Under the pieces are notes generated by a model. It searched no databases. It had not been told where the DNA came from and saw only the letters and a list, made by a program, of their open reading frames with translations. A stretch of 64,000 nucleotides of DNA from Shewanella sp. OMA3-2. GTDB taxonomy: Bacteria > Pseudomonadota > Gammaproteobacteria > Enterobacterales > Shewanellaceae. The position numbers and the translations under genes are program-made. The stretch lies in NCBI RefSeq assembly GCF_021513195.1, contig NZ_CP090974.1, positions 1,748,001-1,812,000 on the forward strand, given 5' to 3'. Shown here piece by piece: positions 45,694-54,372 of the stretch (positions are counted from its first letter, which is position 1; every line of letters begins with the position of its first letter).

Positions 45694-47832
45694 TTAATGA
45701 CCGCCCCAATTTGAATGAGACCGAAGGATGCGAGCATCGGTATGACACGTTGAACATGTTTCTTGAACATTCATGGCTCCATAGTCAGCAGCAGGAACAC
45801 CAAGTTGATTTATAGTGCCCACTACTCCACCATTACTTTCAATATGGCCAATTGTTGAGTTGTTTAATCCATAGGGCGGTAGGTGACAACTGACACAGGC
45901 TGCTGTTTGCGGTGAAACAACGAGTAAGCCACCATTGCTGTCTTTACCAAATGCGACAGGCGATGCCGTTGTTTTGATATTCTGAATTGAGAAGCCATCA
46001 TCAGCGTGACAAGCTTGGCATTCTGTTTTCTTGAAGAATAAATCACCGCTTGAGTCGTAAACATAGTGCTTAGCATGTACCTTGATAGCTAAGTTTGAGT
46101 TTGATCGGGTGCCATTATGACAAGTTGCACATCCATCAAGATCATTTGAATAGCGATGAGTAATCTCAGTGGTATGGCATTGTTGACAGTCAGCCATTTT
46201 AGCGTGTTGCATGCGTGGCGATGAGTTAACAGGGCTGCCATCTAGGTTATAGTAGAAAGTATCTGAGGTAAGGTATGGCGCATATTGTTTACTTCTATCG
46301 CCATCTTCCTGGTTTAAGTCATCCACAACACAGTCCGCAATAATGCCTTTTTTAGAGCAAACGTGAAGTTGGCTGCTTAATGCTATGGTAGATTTTGCAT
46401 CAATTAACGTTTTAATATTGAAACTCGTAGCGCTAATTAAAGCATTGATAGAACCATCACTTTGTTGAGTAAAGGTATTAATACCGACTTTTTGGTAGTT
46501 AACTAAAAAGTCATCGCCTAAAGTACCGTTGATCACAATCGCGCTATTAAAACCGCCATATTTGTAAGGGCGAGGGTCAATTTGCTTAAGGGTAACCAGT
46601 TCAGAGCCATGTTTAACAGTAAAATTAGCCGTGATAGATGATTCATCTGCAGCTAGCGTCATTGAGTTAAAGGTGACTTTTAGTGCCGATGCTAAGTGAG
46701 TACTGTTAAGTGTGTAGTGCGCATCTTCTGCACCACGACCACGGCCTTCGCCACCATGACAAGCTAAACAGTTTTTACCTTGCTGATGTGAAGCTTTTGT
46801 TCCTGCAGCTTTAGCCGCTGGGCTTGGGCTATGACAACTCCAGCAAGATGTGGTATCCACATCTGCTTTCCAGCCATCAGTTAGGTTGAAGTCTTGATTT
46901 GGGTTGTGGCAGGTTAAACAGTTGGATGTCATTTGCGGATAAACACCGCTACTTGAGGCATGTGAATTAGTATGGATACTATGAACCATACCTTTGATTG
47001 AGCCGTCATATGCATATGCTTCACCTATGACATTGCCGCCGGAATCTTTATCTTGTTTTAAATATCGGTTGTAGTCGGTATGGCAGAATGAACAAGCTTC
47101 TTCGGTATTATGCTTGCTACCATGCATTGACAGTTTGCCTGCTTGTCCTTCGCGGTGACAGCTTTGGCAGTCAGCGTTTGCAAGTATTTGCAGTGGTTTA
47201 TCAACTTGCACATCGGTTGCCGGTACCCAATAGAAAAAGCTATTGTCGACCATAGTTTTTGATAAATTATTTGTTGTTTTTATTGATAAATAGACACCAT
47301 TTGTCGTGTCGGCTACATAGTCATATTTGGCTAATGTATCGATAGTTTTATCTATTTTAATTGAGTAGCTACCATTATTGTTGTCAACAAAACAATCAGT
47401 GCACTGACTTTTTGTGCCATCAAAATAACTAGAGCCGGTAAAGTATCCTTCGCCTTTATCTTTATTAAAGTAACTTAACCAGATTTTACGCTCAGGATTA
47501 GGGTTAATCGTCTCATTTTCCCCCAGCTCTGTTGCAGCCCCGACACGACCAAAAGAGATAGTGGCAATATCTGTTTGAACAAGCCCTAAAATAGCGGCGC
47601 CGTTAGCATCGGTAAGATTGAAGCTGAGGGTAAGCCGTTTATTTTCGTCTACTTGTGCTGAAGTGATAGTGCTTTTGATATTGTTTGCAGATTTTATTGG
47701 TGTGCCAGTCGGGCCATCAATACCGTCCTCACCATCTTTACCATCGCTGCCACAGCCCATTAGTGCAAAGGAGAGTATCCCTGCACTAAAAACAGCTTTT
47801 GCTGTTGTATTGAAATTGAATCGTTTCATCAT
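45694..47832 (-). CDS. omcA: OmcA-type outer-surface decahaem lipoprotein cytochrome
   Basis: 712 residues beginning MMKRFNFNTTAKAVFSAG, with lipobox LMGC and the acidic Gly-rich linker GSDGKDGEDGIDGPTG. Ten CXXCH motifs: CQSCH, CSFCH, CLTCH, CWSCH, CLACH, then CQQCH, CATCH, CQACH, CVSCH, CSTCH. The N-terminus matches S. oneidensis OmcA as I remember it, and the ten haems rule out the 11-haem UndA. OmcA takes electrons from MtrC and reduces minerals or flavins outside the cell. It lies upstream of mtrC with its own CRP-like site and is separated from it by 279 bp. Confidence 0.9.
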   Translation of the reverse strand: MMKRFNFNTTAKAVFSAGILSFALMGCGSDGKDGEDGIDGPTGTPIKSANNIKSTITSAQVDENKRLTLSFNLTDANGAAILGLVQTDIATISFGRVGAATELGENETINPNPERKIWLSYFNKDKGEGYFTGSSYFDGTKSQCTDCFVDNNNGSYSIKIDKTIDTLAKYDYVADTTNGVYLSIKTTNNLSKTMVDNSFFYWVPATDVQVDKPLQILANADCQSCHREGQAGKLSMHGSKHNTEEACSFCHTDYNRYLKQDKDSGGNVIGEAYAYDGSIKGMVHSIHTNSHASSSGVYPQMTSNCLTCHNPNQDFNLTDGWKADVDTTSCWSCHSPSPAAKAAGTKASHQQGKNCLACHGGEGRGRGAEDAHYTLNSTHLASALKVTFNSMTLAADESSITANFTVKHGSELVTLKQIDPRPYKYGGFNSAIVINGTLGDDFLVNYQKVGINTFTQQSDGSINALISATSFNIKTLIDAKSTIALSSQLHVCSKKGIIADCVVDDLNQEDGDRSKQYAPYLTSDTFYYNLDGSPVNSSPRMQHAKMADCQQCHTTEITHRYSNDLDGCATCHNGTRSNSNLAIKVHAKHYVYDSSGDLFFKKTECQACHADDGFSIQNIKTTASPVAFGKDSNGGLLVVSPQTAACVSCHLPPYGLNNSTIGHIESNGGVVGTINQLGVPAADYGAMNVQETCSTCHTDARILRSHSNWGGH

Positions 47833-48550
47833 ATTTCCCTGCTTATTTTATCACTTCAAATGTTAATCATTATAAAGTGTATGGTTTTTACCTGTGGACA
47901 GTGTAGCTAACCTCAAGCACTTGTTCAGCGTGATGATGTAAGAGTTGTGAACTATGTCAGACTATTCCTTTAGTGGTACTTTTTTTCGTGGTGATAATGG
48001 TTGCTTACGTGAGTTTTTTCAGCAAAAGACATCTACTTTTTGCCAACTACAGTTCCATTAGTAGAAACTGTTATGTAATAAATAGATTAGCAACATTTGC
48101 CAGATTTACGCTTTAAAGGTGAGTGTTTTTTAAGCTATTATCAATAACTGGGTGATGAGTCACACTTTGTAACTGGCTGATAAAAAATTAACTGGTAATA
48201 GATTGCATTACTGTTAATGGCGGGCGTATTTAAACGTAGTGTTAAGTTTTTTCTCAGATAAGAGGCTATTGTATATTGCGATTACTGAGCGCTTCATTAT
48301 TTGCGTAGGTATTAAGTGATGATGAGAATTGTTGGCGGGGAAATGGTTTGGCTGTGTTAGGTGGCTAAAATTAGTGTGCCACTACAGTTCTTATATCTTA
48401 AATGAAAGAGTGAAATTGAGCGATCATTGTTCAAGTAAGACATTAAAGACAAAAAGACCAGATTTAGGGGTTGATTGCATAGGAGGGTTAAGGGATAATC
48501 CCCGTGTTCTAGATGAGTTTGTGTTTATATCACTTGTTTAGAAGTCTATG
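47833..48550. other. regulatory gap between omcA and the SRP RNA gene
   Basis: About 700 bp without a supported gene. It contains the omcA promoter region with the CRP-like site, and the promoter of the SRP RNA near its right end. Confidence 0.55.
47946..47961 (-). promoter_or_regulatory. CRP-like site upstream of omcA
   Basis: On the minus strand TCTGACATAGTTCACA, about 114-129 bp upstream of the omcA ATG. It shares the TCTGA-N6-TCACA form, and the flanking AATAGTC, with the site before mtrC. Confidence 0.55.
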
Positions 48551-48660
48551 GTGACCCTAGGGTCCCCCCGCAATGATAACTTGTGAACTCGGCCAGGCCG
48601 GAAGGGAGCAACCGCAGCAAGCGACTCGTGTGCCGGGGTGTCGGCTCTAGGGGAGCCTCC
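48551..48660 (+). ncRNA. ffs: 4.5S RNA, bacterial signal recognition particle RNA
   Basis: The conserved apical region GGCCAGGCCGGAAGGGAGCA and the facing AACCGCAGCAAGCG form the Ffh-binding internal loops and GGAA tetraloop. The flanking halves pair (CCCTAG with CTAGGG; CCCCG with CGGGG in GTGTGCCGGGG). It acts with Ffh in co-translational targeting to the membrane. The exact 5' and 3' ends are estimated within about 5 bases. Confidence 0.93.
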
Positions 48661-48762
48661 AATATACTCCCCAAAAATAATTAACTTCAGTATTTAGCTT
48701 ATTCATACACTTATGGTGCAGTCTTTCTAAGCTTTCTATATTACTCATTAAGCTCTATTAAA

Positions 48763-49095
48763 TTATTCAGAGTGTCCTAACTGCACAATTGGTTCACTTG
48801 GCGCATTGTTATTCAGCTCCTTTTCCTCTTTCAATTTATTGTGTAAATTGGCTTTTAAAAATGCTCTTGAACGCTCTAAAGCTGTGTTTATTTCGTCCTT
48901 CATCTGTTTAAGCTCATTGTAATCTTCAAAAAAATAAGTGTCTACGAGATGTCGAATGTAGCGTACGGGTAACTGGTTTAACGTGACACAACAAAGATCT
49001 GCAAGATAATCTTCAGGCAATTCTTCCATTAAACCTTCATCGCGCAAGATTTCCAAAAGTAAGACTTCATAATAATTACGAAATTCTAAATGCAT
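48763..49095 (-). CDS. ComFB-like protein
   Basis: 110 residues. NYYEVLLLEILRDEGLM followed by YLADLCCVTLNQLPVRYIRH matches the late-competence ComFB family, in which the core pattern is DIxxLALNxLPPxYV. The family is found in many bacteria that are not naturally competent, and its role is unclear; some members bind cyclic dinucleotides. It is the last gene of the minus-strand run from dinG, 80 bp after the HDAC-like gene. Confidence 0.75.
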   Translation of the reverse strand: MHLEFRNYYEVLLLEILRDEGLMEELPEDYLADLCCVTLNQLPVRYIRHLVDTYFFEDYNELKQMKDEINTALERSRAFLKANLHNKLKEEKELNNNAPSEPIVQLGHSE

Positions 49096-49174
49096 GATTT
49101 ACTCCATTATGTATCGTGTTAGTTTTACCATTTATTATAGTAGAAAGAAAAACCATTTATCATTTAGTTTATTT

Positions 49175-50083
49175 TTACACCCAAACTTGGTTTGCTGCAA
49201 TCAGCAATTGACTGTGCCTTTGGGTTAACTCATCTGGCTGGCGGCTATATCCGCCACCTATTACTGCAGCAACTGGAATGTTGTGATGCTTGGCTAGGGT
49301 TAATACTAGCTTATCTCTTGAGTGAATACCCTGTGTAGAGATATTGAAGTACCCTAAATCATCATCTTGATGAATATCAACGCCAGCATCATAAATAATG
49401 AGGTCAGGTTGGTGCAGTTGGATTAAATAGCCAAATATACTGTCAATGTATGATAAATACTCCTCATCAGAGCAGCCCTTATCAAGTTCAATATCATAAT
49501 CGGAAAGTGGTTTTCTCGATGGGAAGTTTTGTTTGCAGTGAATTGAACAACTGATGATGTTGGGATTATCTTGGCAGAGTGTTGCTGTGCCGTCGCCTTG
49601 ATGAACATCACAATCGAAAATTAACACTTTATCGACTTGTTGTGTTTCTATTAGGTGGCTAGCTGCAATAACCAAATCATTGAAAACACAAAAACCGCTG
49701 CCAAAATCATGGTGAGCATGATGGTAGCCACCTGTAAAATGCAACGATATTTGATATTTAAGGGCAAGTTGGCAGGTTAATAATGTGCCATTTACCGCAT
49801 GTAAAGTGCGTGTTACTAAGCTTTCGCTCCAGGGAAAGCCTATTCTACGCAGTGCTTTAGGGTGAATGGAGCCATTGATAAACGTATCTACATAATCAGC
49901 ACAATGTACTTTTTTTATCAGATCAATTGCTATTTTATCAGCTTGGTGGTGCATGCTTAGGCAAACTAAATGTTGCTCAATAGCGAACTCAAACAAGTTT
50001 TGATATTTGCTGGTTGGAAATCGATGGTGAGATGGTAACGCCAGCTTTGAGTAGCTGGCGTGATAAACAAAGGGGATTTTCAT
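49175..50083 (-). CDS. histone-deacetylase-superfamily hydrolase
   Basis: 302 residues. The active site is fully present: the His pairs in TGGYHHAHHDFGSGFCVFND, the zinc ligands in IFDCDVHQGDGT (D159, H161) and a further Asp in LIIYDAGVDIHQDDDLG, and the late GGGYS. Bacterial relatives deacetylate acetylpolyamines, acetoin-pathway proteins or other amides, so the name histone deacetylase is structural only. It begins 6 bp after the DUF2057 gene and is likely cotranscribed with it. Confidence 0.9.
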   Translation of the reverse strand: MKIPFVYHASYSKLALPSHHRFPTSKYQNLFEFAIEQHLVCLSMHHQADKIAIDLIKKVHCADYVDTFINGSIHPKALRRIGFPWSESLVTRTLHAVNGTLLTCQLALKYQISLHFTGGYHHAHHDFGSGFCVFNDLVIAASHLIETQQVDKVLIFDCDVHQGDGTATLCQDNPNIISCSIHCKQNFPSRKPLSDYDIELDKGCSDEEYLSYIDSIFGYLIQLHQPDLIIYDAGVDIHQDDDLGYFNISTQGIHSRDKLVLTLAKHHNIPVAAVIGGGYSRQPDELTQRHSQLLIAANQVWV

Positions 50084-50089
50084 TAACGA

Positions 50090-50794
50090 TTACAGTTGCT
50101 TTATAGCCCAGCCCATAAATTCTTTACGGGTTTTCTCATCGGCTTGTAACCACCAATACTGCAACATTTGCTCAGCTTGTGCTGCGCTAGTCGCTTTTGG
50201 CAAGTTATCTGTATTGAGTGGGTTAACAGTGACAGCTGTCGCGGCTACCGCTGGTGAAATCGTAGCTGGTGTTGTTGCAGCAGTATTCACGGTGAGATTG
50301 TTGCTTGTCGCATTTGCTGACATGGCATCGATATCTGCGGTTTTATTGCCACCGAATAAGTTAGCAAAAAAAGACGCTTCTTCAAGTTGGGTATTTTCTA
50401 CCGAATAACTGACCGACCCCTTGTCTTGGCGAGTAATTATAATGTCAGGTTTTTTAGCAAAATATTTTGGACGTTTTACGACTTCACCTGTCGCTGGAGA
50501 AAGGGTGTAATTAAAATCTCCATCAACATTGAGGGTGACAATAAAAGGCGCTGATTTTATAAAGCTTTGACTATCGCTGAAATTATCTTGAACCATATCA
50601 TGGTATCTAATGGCGATTTTATGGCTGCCAGTGGTTAAGTTTAAATCTGATTTATGTTTAAACGAATTTGTTTCTATCTGTTGACCATCTAAAGCCAAAT
50701 ATTCAAACGACATTGGAATGGTAAGATTAGCTGCCATCAGTGAGGTTGATGAAAGTAATGCTAAAATTGCACTGGTGGATACGAATGATTTCAT
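50090..50794 (-). CDS. DUF2057 (YccT-type) exported protein
   Basis: 234 residues with signal peptide ([21 protein letters not shown]). The mature N-terminal half ([32 protein letters not shown]) matches DUF2057, a family of periplasmic proteins including E. coli YccT. A Thr/Ala-rich linker (about 155-200) leads to a C-terminal helix with [20 protein letters not shown]. Function unknown in this organism. Part of the dinG-yfcA-priC-DUF2057-HDAC run. Confidence 0.8.
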   Translation of the reverse strand: MKSFVSTSAILALLSSTSLMAANLTIPMSFEYLALDGQQIETNSFKHKSDLNLTTGSHKIAIRYHDMVQDNFSDSQSFIKSAPFIVTLNVDGDFNYTLSPATGEVVKRPKYFAKKPDIIITRQDKGSVSYSVENTQLEEASFFANLFGGNKTADIDAMSANATSNNLTVNTAATTPATISPAVAATAVTVNPLNTDNLPKATSAAQAEQMLQYWWLQADEKTRKEFMGWAIKQL

Positions 50795-50803
50795 TGTTGC
50801 TCC

Positions 50804-51463
50804 TTAACGATTTAAACTTTGGCGTGGTCGCTCAAAGTGTTGTATCCGCTCTTCAATATAGCTAATGGCTTGGCGGCATTTACCTAAACGACGATGCATT
50901 AAAAGAATGTCATTTTGCAATGTAATTTTGTCAGCAGCATGACATACCTCTAGGTTTGATTCCATCTGTTGAATTTTGAGTTCGATTTTTTTAGCCCAGT
51001 CAAAATGTTTACTCAACTCTTGATAAAGTTGATGACTGTTTTGCATGATGTTATTGGCAATCCACCCAAAGCCACTATCTTGTACAGATTGTTGTTTTTT
51101 AGCATATCGAGCACGATTACTGGCTTTTTTCTGCTCTGCAGATTTTAAGTTTAATCCTGTTGTCAGTAGAGCTCGTCTTAATGCGGTGAACCTATCTTGA
51201 ATGCGCTGACAACTAAGTTCAATAGTGCTTTTAGCTAAGTTAAGGGTCAATTGTTTTTCTAATTGAGCGATATCTTTTTTTAGTTGCACAATGCAGGGGC
51301 TTAATTGAGCACCTTCTTGGATAAAAACGCTATGATTAAATCGTTCAACATGTTGCAGTGTTTTCTTTTGATGATCGCCTAATTGATTATCATGTTGCAG
51401 TGCTTCTTGTTCAATATGAGCAAGTTGTTGTTTCAGCATTAGGATTAATTGTTGGGTGTTCAT
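50804..51463 (-). CDS. priC: PriC-like primosomal replication protein
   Basis: The ATG at 51463 overlaps the stop of the yfcA-like gene (ATGA), so it is preferred over the frame extension to 51616. 219 residues, almost wholly helical and basic, with QRIQDRFTALRRALLT and a C-terminal YIEERIQHFERPRQS. Size, charge and helical pattern fit PriC, which reloads DnaB at stalled forks; E. coli PriC is shorter (about 175). The identification is moderate because PriC is poorly conserved. Confidence 0.6.
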   Translation of the reverse strand: MNTQQLILMLKQQLAHIEQEALQHDNQLGDHQKKTLQHVERFNHSVFIQEGAQLSPCIVQLKKDIAQLEKQLTLNLAKSTIELSCQRIQDRFTALRRALLTTGLNLKSAEQKKASNRARYAKKQQSVQDSGFGWIANNIMQNSHQLYQELSKHFDWAKKIELKIQQMESNLEVCHAADKITLQNDILLMHRRLGKCRQAISYIEERIQHFERPRQSLNR

Positions 51464-52223
51464 GCCCAAGCGCTCCAAGCTAGATGGGTAGCAATTGATA
51501 CCACAGAGATAATAAATAATGGCTTGATAAAGGGAATACCAAATCGAATCGCACTTCTCGCGCCAATAAATGATCCCGCCATCATGCACACTCCCATCCA
51601 TAGGCCTAATAACCAATTAACTTGCCCTAAACTTGCAAAAATAATCAGTGCAGTAATATTACTGATAAGGGTCATTATTCTTGCTAAAGCGCAACTTTCT
51701 AGTAATGGCAACTTATGTAAAGAAATAGAGGATACCGTCCAAAAAGCGCCAATCCCAGGCCGGCAAATCCATCGTAACCTCCTAATATCAATCCCTGAAT
51801 ACCTTGACGTGAATTAGTGGGCGCTTTGGTTGGCGCAATAAAATGTTTACTGCCCATGGCCTTTGGGCTGAATAACGTGTAAATCGCAATACTGATGATA
51901 AGCAGTGGAAGTAACTTCTCAAGCCAACTTGAGTTAATTAAAAATACCAGCCCACTACCTAGTATTGCACCAACAAAAGTAGCAATAGCACAGGCCTTCC
52001 AAAATGCTGGCACAAATAACTGCTGCTTATAATAGGTATAGCTAGAGGTCACTGAGCCAAAACACGCGGCTAATTTATTGGTCCCCAATGCTAAGTGTGG
52101 TGGTATGCCCATGGTAAGCAAGGCGGGAATAGATAATAGTCCGCCGCCGCCGACAACAGCATCAATAAAGCCTGCAATAATTCCGATAACAGCCAATGCC
52201 GCAAGATGGCTTGGGTCTAACAT
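51460..52223 (-). pseudogene. yfcA: YfcA-like TSUP (TauE/SafE) transporter, broken by a one-base deletion
   Basis: Two frames together give a full-length (about 254-residue) TSUP membrane protein. The first, from ATG 52223, has MLDPSHLAALAVIGIIAGFIDAVVGGGGLLSIPALL, the N-terminal family signature, and runs to GGYDGFAG. The second resumes FWTVSSISLHKLPLLESCALARIM, the C-terminal repeat of the signature. They join if one base is restored in the CCCAGGCC at 51754-51761. Everything else is intact, so this is a sequence error or a recent lesion. TSUP proteins export sulfite or organosulfonates; the substrate is unknown. Confidence 0.85.
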
Positions 52224-52240
52224 TAATTCCAAGGAAATAC

Positions 52241-54316
52241 CTACTCTATCACCCGCCGAAAGGGCGGCAATGCATCAATTAACGATTTACCGTAACGTTT
52301 AGTCACTAAACGACGGTCTAAAATAGTTACGCGCCCATAATCTTGTTCTTTTCGCAGTAATCTACCACAACTTTGGACTAACTTGCGCGAAGCATCTGGA
52401 ATGGTGAGTTGTAAAAATGGATTACCACCTTTGACTTTTATATATTCAGCATGGGCTTGTTCAACCGGTGATGTCGGCACGGCAAAGGGCAGTTTGGTAA
52501 TAATAAGGTTAGTGAGATAGTCACCAGGCAAATCCAGTCCTTCAGAGAAACTACCTGTGCCGAAAATAATGCTCGGTTTATCATCATCACAGCGTTGTTT
52601 ATGTTGACTTAAAATTTGTTGTCTTGGCATAGTACCTTGAACGAAAAGTTGCTCACTAGGGATTTTCCCTTCAACTAATTCGACCACTTTGTCCATTTGC
52701 CAATATGATGCAAATAATACTAAAGACGCCATTTCTCCTTCAATTAAGGCAATGATTTGGCTGGCAAGTTCTGCGGTGTAATCATCATCTGTTGGCTCAT
52801 TATCCATATGGGGAATAAAAAGCGTGGCATTATTTTCATAATCAAATGGTGATTGCAATGCTAAAAAGCGGCTGCCATCATTGATACTTAAACCAACCTG
52901 ATGGGCAAAGTGATTGAAGTTATTAAGCGCTCTGAGTGTAGCACTGCACAGCACTACCCCAGCGGCCTTTTGCCATAACATGGATTCAAGCATAAAGCCG
53001 ACTTCAATAGGTGAAGCACTGACTAAATAATCTTGTTGTTTACCGGTAATTAACTCAATCCATCTTGCGGTAGGCGCGCCTTTTTTATTGTCTTCTTTAG
53101 CGATCATTTTCCACACTTTATGCAGATTCTCTAATCGTTGCAGAATAAAACCTGTTTCAGACAGTAGGCCTTCAGATTGGTGTTTTGGGACTTCACCATC
53201 TTTAATTGCCTCAGACAAAACTGAAACCACTTTATTAAACTGTTTTAAGCCGCTACCTGTCGCCGTTGCGATGTTTTCAGCTTGAATGGTTAACGACTGG
53301 GGTAATTGACCGTGCTCAAAGCGCCATCTGGTTTCTGGGTTGGCAAAAAATTGCGGTTGGGTATCACAAAATTGAGCCACTTGATTAAGTAAGCTAATAA
53401 TGTCGGTGATGTGATCAAGCATGGCTTGAACCAGGGCAATAATATTATTAGTTTTTAACTGGTTCTGCAGCTTGCTACAGGTTTTAGTTGCCTTGTCTAG
53501 CCAATCACATGCGCCACGTATAGTCGCCTGCCCGCTAGAGAAATCCCTTGCCACTATGGGTAAGTGATGGGCTTCGTCTATGATGTAAAACATATCTTCA
53601 GGCTCAGGTAAAATAACCCCTCCGCCTAATTCTAAGTCAGCAAATAATAAACTGTGATTAGCAATAAGCACGTCCCATGTGTCAACATCTTCACGGGCTT
53701 TATGGAAAGGGCAGTTATGGTGTGCAGAGACTTGGCGATGGCAGCTGTGTTTGTCGCAACATATTTGTTGCCATAAAAAATCTGGAATAGGCTCTTTTAA
53801 ACTGTCGAGTTCACCGTTCCATTTTTTCTGGTGATAATCCTGATGTATTTTTTGCAGTTGCTCAACTTGGCTCTGATCTGGCTTAGTTTGCCACATCGCC
53901 ATTTGCGAACTGTCTTGAGAGCCCATCATCCCCTCTAATTTTGCTAAGCAAACATAGCGTTGACGACCTTTCACTAAGCCAAATTTAAAATTTAAACCTG
54001 AATGCTGTAAAAAGAACGGCAAATCTTTATGTAGCAGCTGCTCTTGCAGTGCAACCGTTGCAGTAGCTATGCAGACTTTTTTCTTACTCGCGATACCTAA
54101 TGGAATAGCACCTAAAAGGTAGGACAGTGATTTGCCAATACCGGTACCCGCTTCAACAACAATGATAGGGCGTTGTTTGTCATATTCACCGGCTAAAGTT
54201 TTAGAAATTTCTGCCACCATATAATTTTGTTCACGGCGTGAACGAAATTGTGGCATTGCCGAGGCAATGTCTTTATAGATGGTGCGAATTTGCGTTTTTA
54301 CCTGGTCAGTGAGCAT
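52241..54316 (-). CDS. dinG: ATP-dependent DNA helicase DinG
   Basis: 691 residues of the XPD/DinG superfamily 2 helicases. Motif I is VVEAGTGIGKSLSYLLG, motif II is IIDEAHHLP, and the late motif is QSCGRLLRKEQDYGRV. The Fe-S cluster ligands are in RYVCLAKL and in ICCDKHSC... HHNCPF. It unwinds R-loops, D-loops and forked DNA during replication-transcription conflict and is part of the SOS response in E. coli. A LexA box lies 34 bp upstream, shared with the divergent polB. Confidence 0.95.
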   Translation of the reverse strand: MLTDQVKTQIRTIYKDIASAMPQFRSRREQNYMVAEISKTLAGEYDKQRPIIVVEAGTGIGKSLSYLLGAIPLGIASKKKVCIATATVALQEQLLHKDLPFFLQHSGLNFKFGLVKGRQRYVCLAKLEGMMGSQDSSQMAMWQTKPDQSQVEQLQKIHQDYHQKKWNGELDSLKEPIPDFLWQQICCDKHSCHRQVSAHHNCPFHKAREDVDTWDVLIANHSLLFADLELGGGVILPEPEDMFYIIDEAHHLPIVARDFSSGQATIRGACDWLDKATKTCSKLQNQLKTNNIIALVQAMLDHITDIISLLNQVAQFCDTQPQFFANPETRWRFEHGQLPQSLTIQAENIATATGSGLKQFNKVVSVLSEAIKDGEVPKHQSEGLLSETGFILQRLENLHKVWKMIAKEDNKKGAPTARWIELITGKQQDYLVSASPIEVGFMLESMLWQKAAGVVLCSATLRALNNFNHFAHQVGLSINDGSRFLALQSPFDYENNATLFIPHMDNEPTDDDYTAELASQIIALIEGEMASLVLFASYWQMDKVVELVEGKIPSEQLFVQGTMPRQQILSQHKQRCDDDKPSIIFGTGSFSEGLDLPGDYLTNLIITKLPFAVPTSPVEQAHAEYIKVKGGNPFLQLTIPDASRKLVQSCGRLLRKEQDYGRVTILDRRLVTKRYGKSLIDALPPFRRVIE

Positions 54317-54347
54317 GAGTAGTTTTTATTCTGCGGTGACTGATTTA

Positions 54348-54367
54348 TGCTGTACATAATAACAGTG
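54348..54367. promoter_or_regulatory. LexA (SOS) box shared by dinG and polB
   Basis: TGCTGTACATAATAACAGTG carries CTGT-N8-ACAG exactly and matches the SOS consensus TACTG(TA)5CAGTA at most positions. It sits between the divergent dinG and polB genes, both of which are LexA-controlled in E. coli. Confidence 0.88.
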
Positions 54368-54372
54368 AATCT

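Noticed and set aside
45694..47832. UndA (11-haem) identity for the first cytochrome
   Set aside because: Only ten CXXCH motifs are present and there is no CXXXXXCH-type extra site, so OmcA fits better.
48329..48541. 70-codon plus-strand ORF before the SRP RNA
   Set aside because: No ribosome site, no homology I can recognise, and it abuts the ffs promoter region.
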